NCBI RefSeq assembly: GCF_014655595.1
Contig: NZ_BNBL01000006.1
Span: 249,906-313,905, forward strand
Source of the DNA: Streptomyces griseocarneus
GTDB lineage: Bacteria; Actinomycetota; Actinomycetes; Streptomycetales; Streptomycetaceae
Reading direction: 5' to 3'
DNA length: 64,000 nt
The notes under the pieces were generated by a model. That model worked only from the letters and a program-made list of their open reading frames with translations, was not told where the DNA came from and made no database searches. Shown here in pieces: positions 9,292-17,144 of this stretch. Every line of letters begins with the position of its first letter. Within the stretch, counting starts at the first letter, position 1. The position numbers and the translations under genes are program-made.

Positions 9292-10905
9292 ATGACGGAC
9301 ACGCAGGACACTGGAACAGTCGCCGATGGCAACCCCGTCGCCCCGACGGGTACCCGCACGGCCGCCGACGTCGTCACCCCCGAGCTCGTCGCCCGCCTCA
9401 CCCGCGCGGTGGTGAGCTCCGGCGGCAGCACCGCCAACCACACGCCCTTCACCGGGCGCGAGCTGGCCGAACTGCCGGAGTCCGGCCCCGAGGACGTCGC
9501 CACGGCGTTCGAGCGGGCACGGCGGGCGCAGCGGGCCTGGGCCGCGGAACCCGTACGGCGGCGGGCGGCCGTCCTGCTGCGCTTCCACGACCTCGTGCTC
9601 GCCCGCCAGTCCGAGATCCTCGACCTGATCCAGCTGGAGACCGGCAAGGCCCGGCTGCACGCCCACGAGGAGGTGCAGGCGGTCGCCGTCGTGGCCCGGC
9701 ACTACGGCCTCGCGGCGCCGTCGTACCTGCGGCCGAAGTCGCACACGGGCGTCCTCCCGGTCCTCACCAAGGCCACCGAAATGCGCCTGCCCAAGGGCGT
9801 GGTCGGCCACATCTCGCCCTGGAACTACCCCTTCGAGCTGTCGGTCGGCGACGCCCTGCCCGCCTTCGTCGCGGGCAACGCCGTCGTCATGAAGCCCGAC
9901 ACCAAGACGGCCCTGACCGCCCTGTGGGCGCGTGAACTCCTCATCGAGGCCGGGCTTCCCGAGGCCGTCTGGCAGATCGTGCTCGGCGAGGGCCCGGTCG
10001 TCGGCCCGGCGGTCGTCGCCCACGCCGACTACGTCTCCTTCACGGGCTCCACGCGCACCGGCCGCGAGGTCGCCCAGGGCGCCGCGGCCCGGCTCGTCGG
10101 AGCCACGCTCGAGCTCGGCGGCAAGAACGCCATGCTGGTGCTGCGCGACGCCGACCTGGACAAGGCGGCGGCCGGCGCCGTCCGCGGCTGCTTCTCGTCC
10201 GCGGGCCAGCTGTGCATGGCCATCGAGCGGCTGTACGTGCACTCCTCCATAGCCGACGCGTTCCTGCGGCGCTTCGCCAACCGCACCAAGGCCCTGCGCC
10301 TGGGCACGGGCCTCGCCTACGGCGCCGACATGGGATCGCTGGTGTCCCGGCAGCAGCTGGACACCGTCACCCGGCACGTCGAGGAGGCCGTCGCCAAGGG
10401 CGCCACCGTCGTGGCCGGCGGCAGGCCGCGGCCGGACGTCGGCCCGCTCTTCTACGAGCCGACCATCCTGGACGGCGTCCAGCCCCCCATGGCGGTGTGC
10501 ACGGAGGAGACCTTCGGCCCGGTCGTCTCCGTCTACCGCTTCGACGACGAGGACGAGGCGGTGCGGCTGGCCAACTCCTCGCCGTACGGCCTCAACGCGA
10601 GCGTGTGGACCCGGGACGGCCGCCGCGGCCGCGCGGTCGCCGCACGGGTGCGCGCCGGCACGGTCAACGTCAACGAGGCGTACGCGGCCGCCTACGGCAG
10701 CGTCGGGGCGCCGATGGGCGGCATGGGGGCCTCGGGCCTGGGGCGCCGGCACGGCGCCGAGGGCATCCTGAAGTACACCGAGGCCCAGACGGTCGCCCAG
10801 CAGCGGATCATGCCGATGGGCCCGGCCTTCGGGCTGGACGACGAGCAGTACGCGCGCGTGATCACCGGCGGGATGCGGGTGCTGAAGGCCCTGCGGCTGC
10901 GCTGA
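9292..10905 (+). CDS. Succinate-semialdehyde dehydrogenase (aldehyde dehydrogenase, GabD2-like)
   Basis: A 537-residue NAD(P)-dependent aldehyde dehydrogenase, expected to oxidise succinate semialdehyde to succinate at the end of the GABA shunt. Visible motifs are SPWNYPF, the cofactor-loop segment FTGSTRTGRE, the catalytic Glu in LELGGKNAML and the catalytic Cys in SAGQLCMAIERL, followed by TEETFGPVVSVY. The SAGQLC context and length resemble mycobacterial GabD2. The start is ATG 9292, 58 nt after the kinase gene. The GMC oxidoreductase follows in the same direction. The exact aldehyde is inferred from family. Confidence 0.85.
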   Translation: MTDTQDTGTVADGNPVAPTGTRTAADVVTPELVARLTRAVVSSGGSTANHTPFTGRELAELPESGPEDVATAFERARRAQRAWAAEPVRRRAAVLLRFHDLVLARQSEILDLIQLETGKARLHAHEEVQAVAVVARHYGLAAPSYLRPKSHTGVLPVLTKATEMRLPKGVVGHISPWNYPFELSVGDALPAFVAGNAVVMKPDTKTALTALWARELLIEAGLPEAVWQIVLGEGPVVGPAVVAHADYVSFTGSTRTGREVAQGAAARLVGATLELGGKNAMLVLRDADLDKAAAGAVRGCFSSAGQLCMAIERLYVHSSIADAFLRRFANRTKALRLGTGLAYGADMGSLVSRQQLDTVTRHVEEAVAKGATVVAGGRPRPDVGPLFYEPTILDGVQPPMAVCTEETFGPVVSVYRFDDEDEAVRLANSSPYGLNASVWTRDGRRGRAVAARVRAGTVNVNEAYAAAYGSVGAPMGGMGASGLGRRHGAEGILKYTEAQTVAQQRIMPMGPAFGLDDEQYARVITGGMRVLKALRLR

Positions 10906-10944
10906 CCCACGGAGGGCGTGACACAGGTTGTGGCGCAGGGTGTG

Positions 10945-10988
10945 ACGGAGGTTGTGATGGCACCGTACGGAGGTTGTCGTGGCACCGT
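10945..10988 (+). repeat. 22 bp tandem duplication of a ribosome site and start codon
   Basis: Two adjacent 22 bp copies (10945-10966 and 10967-10988) differ at two positions. Each contains ACGGAGGTTGT followed by a start codon and GGCACCGT. The second copy holds the true GTG start of the GMC gene at 10979 and the first presents an ATG at 10957. A more diverged third copy may precede them near 10921. Confidence 0.8.
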
Positions 10989-10992
10989 ATGA
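10957..10992 (+). other. Upstream ORF overlapping the GMC oxidoreductase start
   Basis: The duplicated ribosome site drives an ATG-initiated 11-codon frame beginning MAPYGG and ending in a TGA that overlaps the first codons of the GMC gene. It sits in a different frame, so ribosomes starting here would terminate 14 nt inside the main gene. It could reduce or couple translation. Function is inferred only from position. Confidence 0.4.
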
Positions 10993-12775
10993 CTACGACG
11001 TCATCGTCGTCGGCTCCGGGTTCGGCGGTTCGGTCTCCGCCCTGCGGCTGACCGAGAAGGGCTACCGCGTGGGGGTGCTGGAGGCGGGCCGGCGCTTCAC
11101 CCCCGAGACCCTGCCCAGGAACTCCTGGGACCTGCGCAACTACCTCTGGGCGCCCGCCCTCGGCCTCTACGGCATCCAGCGCATCCACCTGCTCGGCAAC
11201 GTCATGGTCCTGGCCGGGGCCGGGGTGGGCGGCGGTTCGCTCAACTACGCCAACACCCTCTACGTGCCGCCGAAGGCGTTCTTCGACGACCCCCAGTGGG
11301 CCGGGATCACCGACTGGGAGCGGGAGCTGCGGCCGTACTACGACCAGGCGCGGCGCATGCTCGGCGTACGGCCCAACCCGACCACGACGCCGTCCGACGA
11401 GCACATGAAGGCGGCGGCCGGACGGATGGGCGTGGGGGAGACGTTCCGCCTGGCGCCGGTGGGCGTCTTCTTCGGCGACGGCCGGGACGGGGACGGCACG
11501 GCCCGCGCCCGGCCGGGCCAGGAGGTGCCCGACCCGTACTTCGGCGGCGCGGGCCCGGACCGCAGGGCCTGCCGCGAGTGCGGCGAGTGCATGACCGGCT
11601 GCCGGCACGGCGCGAAGAACACCCTCACCGAGAACTACCTCCACCTCGCCGAGCGGGCCGGTGCCACCGTGCACCCGATGACGACCGTCGTGGCCGTCAC
11701 CGAGGACCGCGACGGCGGCTACCGCGTGCTGACCGTGCCCACCGACCGGCGCGGCAGGGCCCGCAGGACGCCGCCCCGGGTGCTGCGCGCCGAGCGCGTG
11801 GTGATCGCGGCCGGGACGTACGGCACGCAGACGCTGCTGCACACCATGCGGGACCGGGGCCTGCTGCCGCGGATCTCCGGCCGGCTCGGGGTGCTGACCC
11901 GTACGAACTCCGAGGCCCTGGTCGGCGCGGCCACCACGGACCGCCGCTACCGCGCGGCGCACGGGCGCGAGCCGGACTTCACCCGGGGCGTCGCGATCAC
12001 CTCGTCGTTCCACCCGGACGCCAACACGCACGTGGAGCCGGTGCGTTACGGCAAGGGCTCCAACGCCATGGGGCTGCTGTCCATCCTCCAGGTGCCGGTC
12101 GGCACGCGCGCACCGCGTGCGGTGGCCTTCGCCGCGCACTGCGCGCGGCATCCGCTGGCGCTGCTGCACTCGCTCTCCAACCGCCGCTGGTCCGAGCGCA
12201 CGATCATCGGGCTGGTCATGCAGTCCCTGGACAACTCGCTGACCACCTACCGGCGGCCGAGGGGACCGGGCAAGGGCCTGCTCACCGCCCGGCAGGGCCA
12301 CGGCACGCCCAATCCGCGGCAGATCCCGCAGGCCGCCGAGGCGGCGGCCCACGTCGCACGGGAGATCAACGGCTTCCCCGGCAGCAACGTCGGCGAGCTG
12401 ATCGGTACCCCGCTCACCGCCCACTTCATCGGCGGCTGCCCCATCGGCCCCGACGCGGCGCGGGGCGTCATCGATCCGTACCACCGGCTCTACGGACATC
12501 CGGGCATCTCGGTCGTCGACGGTGCGGCGGTCTCCGCCAACCTGGGCGTCAACCCGTCCCTGACGATCACGGCCCAGGCGGAGCGGGCGATGTCGTTCTG
12601 GCCCAACAAGGGCGAGGCCGACCCGCGCCCCGCGCCGGGGAGCCCGTACCGGCGGCTGGCGGCTGTCGAGCCCTGCAGTCCCGCGGTGCCCAAGGACGCC
12701 TTCGCGGCGCTGCGGCTGCCGTTGCTGCCGGTGCCGGAGGTGCCGTCGAGGGGAGAACGGACCGAAGGGGCGTAG
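10979..12775 (+). CDS. GMC-family FAD oxidoreductase (cholesterol-oxidase-like)
   Basis: A 598-residue flavoprotein. The N-terminal FAD-binding motif is GSGFGGSVSALRLTEKGY with the Glu of VLEAGRRF. AGAGVGGGSLNYANTLY is the second FAD contact. A cysteine-rich CRECGECMTGC stretch lies near residue 200. The C-terminal half ends with FIGGCPIG and NLGVNPSLTITAQAERAM, which matches the GMC C-terminal signature with its conserved His region. Relatives act on sterols and other alcohols, but the substrate here is not determined. It has no signal peptide. Translation starts at the GTG of the second copy of a duplicated ribosome site. Confidence 0.87.
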   Translation: MAPYDYDVIVVGSGFGGSVSALRLTEKGYRVGVLEAGRRFTPETLPRNSWDLRNYLWAPALGLYGIQRIHLLGNVMVLAGAGVGGGSLNYANTLYVPPKAFFDDPQWAGITDWERELRPYYDQARRMLGVRPNPTTTPSDEHMKAAAGRMGVGETFRLAPVGVFFGDGRDGDGTARARPGQEVPDPYFGGAGPDRRACRECGECMTGCRHGAKNTLTENYLHLAERAGATVHPMTTVVAVTEDRDGGYRVLTVPTDRRGRARRTPPRVLRAERVVIAAGTYGTQTLLHTMRDRGLLPRISGRLGVLTRTNSEALVGAATTDRRYRAAHGREPDFTRGVAITSSFHPDANTHVEPVRYGKGSNAMGLLSILQVPVGTRAPRAVAFAAHCARHPLALLHSLSNRRWSERTIIGLVMQSLDNSLTTYRRPRGPGKGLLTARQGHGTPNPRQIPQAAEAAAHVAREINGFPGSNVGELIGTPLTAHFIGGCPIGPDAARGVIDPYHRLYGHPGISVVDGAAVSANLGVNPSLTITAQAERAMSFWPNKGEADPRPAPGSPYRRLAAVEPCSPAVPKDAFAALRLPLLPVPEVPSRGERTEGA

Positions 12776-12818
12776 GAGACCGTCTACGGCAAGCAAATGG
12801 CAGGTACGGCAAACGGCG

Positions 12819-12869
12819 AAGGGCCCCGGGCCGGCTCCGCGGGGGCATGCGGGCGGCCTCGGGGCCCTT
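12819..12869 (+). terminator. Terminator after the GMC oxidoreductase
   Basis: AAGGGCCCC (12819-12827) pairs with GGGGCCCTT (12861-12869), with further GC pairing inside. It lies about 45 nt after the stop codon and is followed by TTGAC rather than a U-tract. Confidence 0.55.
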
Positions 12870-13046
12870 GACTGCCGGCACCGAGGTCAGGGCAGGGTCG
12901 GTGCCGCGGAGCGGCGCCGGGGGGAGCGCCGCGGGCTGAAGTGGTTGAACCAATGGCAATGCGGGACAAGGGATTTGGCGTGGCCCTGTGTTCCCTTTGC
13001 ATCGTGCGGGATACCACGCTCCGGGCGCAACCGTTTCGACCGGATA

Positions 13047-13078
13047 CGGTCGGTTCCAGGCGTCCCTGGAACCGACCG
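13047..13078. terminator. Perfect 14 bp hairpin
   Basis: CGGTCGGTTCCAGG pairs perfectly with CCTGGAACCGACCG around a CGTC loop. It stands alone between gene ends and may terminate transcription from either side. Confidence 0.45.
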
Positions 13079-13376
13079 CCCTTGGGTGGCGGCCGGGCTG
13101 CTGTCCCCTGCTGACCGGTCGCCTCGCCGCCCGAGTGAGGTCCCACGACGCGCGTGCTCGCGCGTCTCACACTCCGGCGGATCCGCCCTGTCGTTGCCGG
13201 GCGCCCAGATGAACAGGGACGGAAGCCACGCGTGGATTTCGGTGGGCCGCTCCTGGCTGGTGCGGACACCGGAATCAACGAAGATGATCAGTTCGCGGTC
13301 ACGCTCCGTACGGGTGACGACCGCCGAACTCGGGTGCGGCTGTTGATCGCACGTCGCCGACCGGCCGCGCCCGTGG

Positions 13377-13462
13377 GTGACCGGACGCGGCGCGGTCGTG
13401 GGGCCGCGTGACCGTACGCGCCGGCGGCTTGACCGGACGCGCGGGCGGGTTGACCGGACGCG
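13377..13462. repeat. Four copies of a KTGACCGKACGCG motif
   Basis: Copies begin at 13377, 13408, 13429 and 13450. The last three are spaced exactly 21 bp apart. The array ends just beyond the 3' end of the chorismate mutase gene. Confidence 0.6.
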
Positions 13463-13467
13463 CGTGA

Positions 13468-13791
13468 TCAGACGCGGCCGCGGCACAGCTCCAGCAGGGT
13501 CATGGCGAGGGCGGTGCCGGGCTTGCCCAGCTGGTCCCTGTAGTGGCCGAGGATCTCCATCTCGCGCGAAAGGTTCACCCGGCGGCCGCCGGAGGCGATC
13601 CGCTCGCGCTGGATCACCGCCGAGACGGCCATCCGCTCCTGCACCAGCCCGATGATGCGGCCGTCGAGATCGTCGATCCGCTCCCGGGCGTCGTTGATCA
13701 CGCCGGCGGCCTCGGCCGTCCGGGCGCCGGTGTCGGGCCGGGCGGTGGCGGCCTGCGCGCGGGCGGGCTGGGTGGCGGTCTTGGCGCTCAT
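13468..13791 (-). CDS. Chorismate mutase (type II, AroQ fold)
   Basis: A 107-residue protein. After a variable Ala/Thr-rich N-terminus of about 30 residues, the sequence INDARERIDDLDGRIIGLV, then RMAVSAVIQRERIASGG, matches the single-domain AroQ-type chorismate mutase that converts chorismate to prephenate for Phe and Tyr synthesis. The conserved Arg and Lys/Arg active-site positions appear to be present. The ATG at 13791 is preceded by GGAG at 8 nt. Upstream on the same strand lie a short aromatic-rich leader ORF and a perfect terminator hairpin, which suggests control by transcription attenuation. It is divergent from guaA. Confidence 0.85.
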   Translation of the reverse strand: MSAKTATQPARAQAATARPDTGARTAEAAGVINDARERIDDLDGRIIGLVQERMAVSAVIQRERIASGGRRVNLSREMEILGHYRDQLGKPGTALAMTLLELCRGRV

Positions 13792-13848
13792 GTGTGTTTC
13801 TCCAAAAGGGGACGCGGCCCCCGGAGCGGCAGGACCCGGGAAAACGAC

Positions 13849-13881
13849 AGGCGCCCCGGGCCTTGTCGGCCCGGGGCGCCT
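13849..13881 (-). terminator. Attenuator hairpin upstream of chorismate mutase
   Basis: A perfect 14 bp stem (AGGCGCCCCGGGCC with GGCCCGGGGCGCCT) and 5 nt loop, followed by GTCGTTTT in the reading direction, which is an intrinsic terminator. It lies 20 nt after the leader ORF stop and 57 nt before the chorismate mutase start. Confidence 0.8.
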
Positions 13882-13901
13882 GGGAAGTCGCTCGTCAGTT
13901 G

Positions 13902-13982
13902 CTAAGCAGCACAACCGCCTACGACACCCCAGCCGGCGGGCCGGGTGCCATAGGTAAAGACGAAGGTCAGCTGCTTGCGCAT
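13902..13982 (-). CDS. Aromatic-residue leader peptide of chorismate mutase
   Basis: A 26-codon frame from ATG 13982 to TAG 13902. It begins MRKQLT and contains Phe7, Phe9 and Tyr11 in the cluster FVFTY, and Trp18 in AGWG, ending at GGCAA. All three aromatic amino acids derived from chorismate are represented in a very short peptide placed immediately before a terminator and the chorismate mutase gene. It has no Shine-Dalgarno site, but a promoter lies 7 nt upstream, so it may be translated as a leaderless mRNA. The peptide is too short for independent function and the ribosome-attenuation role is inference. Confidence 0.6.
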   Translation of the reverse strand: MRKQLTFVFTYGTRPAGWGVVGGCAA

Positions 13983-13989
13983 GGCGCAC

Positions 13990-14019
13990 AGTATGGCCCG
14001 GCGGCGGGCCCGGCGCCAA
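13990..14019 (-). promoter_or_regulatory. Promoter of the leader / chorismate mutase transcript
   Basis: On the minus strand, TTGGCG (14019-14014) and CATACT (13995-13990) are 18 nt apart. The -10 end is 7 nt from the leader ATG, so the predicted start of transcription falls at or next to that ATG. Confidence 0.4.
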
Positions 14020-14063
14020 GGCGGATTCGGATGGTGAGACAAAAGCAAGCACCCGCGCCCCGG

Positions 14064-14069
14064 TAGAAT
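14064..14069 (+). promoter_or_regulatory. Candidate -10 element of guaA
   Basis: TAGAAT stands 45 nt before the guaA start in otherwise GC-rich sequence. No convincing -35 element was seen at the right distance. Confidence 0.35.
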
Positions 14070-14114
14070 CGACAAATACAGACCCCCACCTCCGATCGCC
14101 GGAAGGCCGCTCCC

Positions 14115-15719
14115 GTGTCAGCAGCACCCCCCGCCGCCGCCCACGACAACACCGCGGAACCGGTGCTCGTTGTCGACTTCGGTGCGCAGTACGCCCAGCT
14201 CATCGCCCGTCGCGTCCGTGAGGCCCGCGTCTACAGCGAGATCGTGCCCAGCACGATGCCCGTCGCCGAGATGCTCGCCAAGAAGCCGAGGGCGATCATC
14301 CTCTCCGGCGGTCCCTCCTCGGTCTACGAGGAAGGCGCCCCGCGCCTGGACGACGCCCGCGGCCTCTTCGAGGCCGGCGTCCCCGTCTTCGGCATGTGCT
14401 ACGGCTTCCAGCTGATGGCCACCACGCTCGGGGGCACGGTCGACAACAGCGGAGCGCGCGAGTACGGCCGTACGCCCCTGCACGTCTCCAAGCCCGGCTC
14501 GACCCTCTTCGAGGGCACCCCGGTCGAGCAGTCGGTGTGGATGTCGCACGGCGACGCCTGCTCGGCCGCCCCCGAGGGCTTCACCGTCACCGCGTCCACC
14601 GACGTCGTGCCGGTCGCCGCCTTCGAGAACGACGCGAAGAAGCTCTACGGCGTGCAGTACCACCCCGAGGTGATGCACTCCACCCACGGCCAGCTGGTCC
14701 TGGAGCACTTCCTCTACCGCGGCGCCGGCATCGAGCCGACCTGGACCACGGGCAACGTGATCGAGGAGCAGGTCGAGGCCATCCGCGAGCAGGTCGGCAC
14801 CAAGCGCGCCATCTGCGGCCTGTCCGGCGGCGTGGACTCCGCCGTGGCCGCGGCCCTCGTGCAGAAGGCCATCGGCTCCCAGCTGACCTGCGTCTACGTC
14901 GACCACGGCCTGATGCGCAAGGGCGAGACCGAGCAGGTCGAGAAGGACTTCGTGGCCGCCACCGGCGTCCAGCTGAAGGTCGTCGACGCGCAGGAGCGCT
15001 TCCTGGACGCGCTCGCCGGGGTCTCCGACCCGGAGACCAAGCGGAAGATCATCGGCCGGGAGTTCATCCGCGTCTTCGAGCAGGCGCAGGCCGAGATCGT
15101 CGCCGAGGGCGCTGCCGACGGCGAGGACGTCGCGTTCCTCGTCCAGGGCACGCTCTACCCGGACATCGTCGAGTCCGGCGGCGGCACCGGCACCGCCAAC
15201 ATCAAGTCCCACCACAACGTGGGCGGCCTCCCCGAGGACCTGGAGTTCGAGCTCGTCGAGCCGCTCCGCCAGCTCTTCAAGGACGAGGTCCGCATGGTCG
15301 GCCAGGAGCTCGGCCTGCCGGACGAGATCGTCCAGCGCCAGCCCTTCCCCGGCCCCGGCCTGGGCATCCGCATCGTCGGCGAGGTCACCAAGGAGCGCCT
15401 GGACCTGCTGCGCGAGGCCGACGCCATCGCCCGCGAGGAGCTCACGGCGGCCGGCCTGGACCGCGAGATCTGGCAGTGCCCCGTCGTGCTGCTGGCCGAC
15501 GTCCGCAGCGTCGGCGTGCAGGGTGACGGCCGCACGTACGGCCACCCGATCGTGCTGCGCCCGGTCTCGTCCGAGGACGCCATGACCGCCGACTGGACGC
15601 GCATGCCGTACGACGTCCTGGCCCGCATCTCGACCCGCATCACGAACGAGGTCGCCGATGTGAACCGCGTGGTGCTGGACGTGACCAGCAAGCCGCCGGG
15701 CACGATCGAGTGGGAGTAA
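14115..15719 (+). CDS. guaA: GMP synthase (glutamine-hydrolysing)
   Basis: A 534-residue two-domain enzyme making GMP from XMP, glutamine and ATP. The N-terminal class I amidotransferase domain has the DFGAQYAQLI start, nucleophile Cys95 in FGMCYGF and the His-Glu of GVQYHPEV. The ATP-pyrophosphatase domain carries the PP-loop GLSGGVDSAV near residue 240 and the VQGTLYPDIVESGGG segment. The C-terminal dimerisation domain ends in the invariant PPGTIEWE. The GTG start has GGAAGG about 8 nt upstream. It is a single transcription unit closed by a very strong hairpin and divergent from chorismate mutase. Confidence 0.98.
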   Translation: MSAAPPAAAHDNTAEPVLVVDFGAQYAQLIARRVREARVYSEIVPSTMPVAEMLAKKPRAIILSGGPSSVYEEGAPRLDDARGLFEAGVPVFGMCYGFQLMATTLGGTVDNSGAREYGRTPLHVSKPGSTLFEGTPVEQSVWMSHGDACSAAPEGFTVTASTDVVPVAAFENDAKKLYGVQYHPEVMHSTHGQLVLEHFLYRGAGIEPTWTTGNVIEEQVEAIREQVGTKRAICGLSGGVDSAVAAALVQKAIGSQLTCVYVDHGLMRKGETEQVEKDFVAATGVQLKVVDAQERFLDALAGVSDPETKRKIIGREFIRVFEQAQAEIVAEGAADGEDVAFLVQGTLYPDIVESGGGTGTANIKSHHNVGGLPEDLEFELVEPLRQLFKDEVRMVGQELGLPDEIVQRQPFPGPGLGIRIVGEVTKERLDLLREADAIAREELTAAGLDREIWQCPVVLLADVRSVGVQGDGRTYGHPIVLRPVSSEDAMTADWTRMPYDVLARISTRITNEVADVNRVVLDVTSKPPGTIEWE

Positions 15720-15734
15720 TCCCCGCCCTCTGAC

Positions 15735-15790
15735 AAACGGCCGCGCCGCCCTCCGTCTACGCAGTACGACGGAGGGCGGCGCGGCCGTTT
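15735..15790 (+). terminator. Strong terminator after guaA
   Basis: A perfect 23 bp inverted repeat (15735-15757 with 15768-15790) with a 10 nt loop begins 16 nt after the guaA stop. Its arms start AAACGG and end CCGTTT. Confidence 0.9.
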
Positions 15791-15830
15791 CCGCCCCTAT
15801 GGTGGCGGCACGCCAACGAGAGGAGACGTT

Positions 15831-16364
15831 GTGCCGCACATCGACGTGGGCAATGACGCGCCCGGGATCCTCGGCCTGATGCGCTTCCGCCCGGAAACCG
15901 CCGATCCGCTGAACGCCCTGGCGGAAGCCCTGTTACGCGCCCCCGGCTCGTTGTCCCGAGGAGAACGCGAACTGATCGCCGCCTATGTCTCACGCGGCAA
16001 CGACTGCACCTTCTGCACCAACAGCCACGCCGAACTCGCCGCCCAGCAGCTCGACGGCGGTATGCCGGCGGTCCGCCGCGTCCTGGACGACCGCGACTCC
16101 TCCGCCTTCTCCGAGAAGCTCACGGCCCTCCTCGCCATCGCCGACCTCGTCCGCCGCGGCGGACGCGAGGTCACCGACGAGGCGGTGGCCACGGCCCGCA
16201 AGGCCGGCGCGACGGACGTGGAACTCCACGACACGGTCCTGATCGCGGCGGCCTTCTGCATGTACAACCGCTACGTCGACGGCCTCGCCACCAGCCTGCC
16301 GACCGACCCCGCCGGATACCGCGAGACGGCCGCCCGGCTGATCGCGCGGGGGTACGGATCGTAG
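15831..16364 (+). CDS. Carboxymuconolactone decarboxylase / AhpD-like protein
   Basis: A 177-residue protein with the AhpD core motif CTFCTNSH, a CxxC pair followed by a conserved His, inside GNDCTFCTNSHAELAA. Family members are peroxidase-linked disulfide reductases or decarboxylase-fold enzymes of unknown substrate. The GTG start follows AGGAGA at about 6 nt. It stands alone between guaA and the Uma2 gene. The redox motif is intact, so thiol peroxidase-type activity is plausible but not proven. Confidence 0.85.
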   Translation: MPHIDVGNDAPGILGLMRFRPETADPLNALAEALLRAPGSLSRGERELIAAYVSRGNDCTFCTNSHAELAAQQLDGGMPAVRRVLDDRDSSAFSEKLTALLAIADLVRRGGREVTDEAVATARKAGATDVELHDTVLIAAAFCMYNRYVDGLATSLPTDPAGYRETAARLIARGYGS

Positions 16365-16472
16365 GGCCGGGCCCGGTCAAGAAGCCGTCGCTCATTCGTT
16401 TGGGCGGCGGTTTCGGGGTTTGCCGTGGGTAGGCTGGCCGTACGGCCGAGAATCCCGTCCATGGGAGGAACC

Positions 16473-17057
16473 ATGACCGCAGAGCCCGCGCACACCTGGC
16501 CGGTGCCGCCGCAGGACGGTTACACCGTGGACGACCTGTTGACGCTGCCTGACCTCCCGCCGCACACGGAGCTGATCGACGGGAGCTTGGTTTTCGTGAG
16601 TCCTCAGCGGGATTTCCACACGCTCGCGATGTACCTCCTCGAGCATGGCCTGCGGGCTTCGGTTCCCGCAGAACTCCGCGTGCGTCGGGAAATGACGATG
16701 GTGATCGACAAGCGCAATGGCCCCGAGCCGGACATCGTCGTTGTGCGTGCCGCTGCGGTACGCGACCGTAAGCAGACGTACTACCAGGCCAGGGACGTTC
16801 TCCTGGCAGTCGAGGTGGTCTCGCCGAGCTCCGAGGCCCGCGACTACGACACGAAGCCGCACAAGTACGCCGCCGCAGGCATCCCGTACTTCTGGCGGGT
16901 CGACATGACGGCCGACGACGAGCAACCGCTCGTGCACGTCTTCGAGCTGGACAAGGAGACGCGCGCCTACAAGCCGACCGGCACGTACCGGGACAGGCTC
17001 AAGGTTTCGGTGCCTTTCGAGGTCGACATCGACCTCACCGAGATCGACAAGCTGTAG
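16473..17057 (+). CDS. Uma2-family putative endonuclease (DUF820)
   Basis: A 194-residue protein of the Uma2/DUF820 family, which has a restriction-endonuclease-like fold. Visible features are YTVDDLLTLPD, HTELIDGSLVFVSP, PEPDIVVV and VLLAVEVVSPSSEARDYDTKPHKYAAAGIPYFWRVD. The acidic residue in GPEPD, the E of AVEVVS and the downstream Lys fit the PD-(D/E)xK catalytic pattern. The ATG at 16473 has a strong GGGAGGAACC site. Streptomyces carry many copies of this family, usually as single genes, and their role is unknown. Confidence 0.85.
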   Translation: MTAEPAHTWPVPPQDGYTVDDLLTLPDLPPHTELIDGSLVFVSPQRDFHTLAMYLLEHGLRASVPAELRVRREMTMVIDKRNGPEPDIVVVRAAAVRDRKQTYYQARDVLLAVEVVSPSSEARDYDTKPHKYAAAGIPYFWRVDMTADDEQPLVHVFELDKETRAYKPTGTYRDRLKVSVPFEVDIDLTEIDKL

Positions 17058-17144
17058 GAGCTCCGGCCTCGCGCAAGCCCTGGCCTCCTCCGGTACCCAC
17101 GGGTAGCTTCCGTCGTGACACGGACCACCGGAGGAGGCCGCATC

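Larger units (their letters stand above)
12776..13467. other. 692 bp stretch with no supported gene
   Basis: Several frames are open but none shows a consistent Streptomyces third-position GC pattern together with a ribosome site, so I call no gene. The stretch contains the terminator at 12819-12869, a perfect 14 bp hairpin at 13047-13078 and a short repeat array at 13377-13462. A minus-strand frame around 13190-13340 reads plausibly (RELIIFVDSG, HAWLPSLFIWAP) and may be a decayed gene. Confidence 0.5.

Noticed and set aside
12887..13486. 199-codon minus-strand frame before chorismate mutase
   Set aside because: A central stretch reads plausibly, but codon third positions lose their bias on both sides, a perfect hairpin lies inside, and no ribosome site fits.
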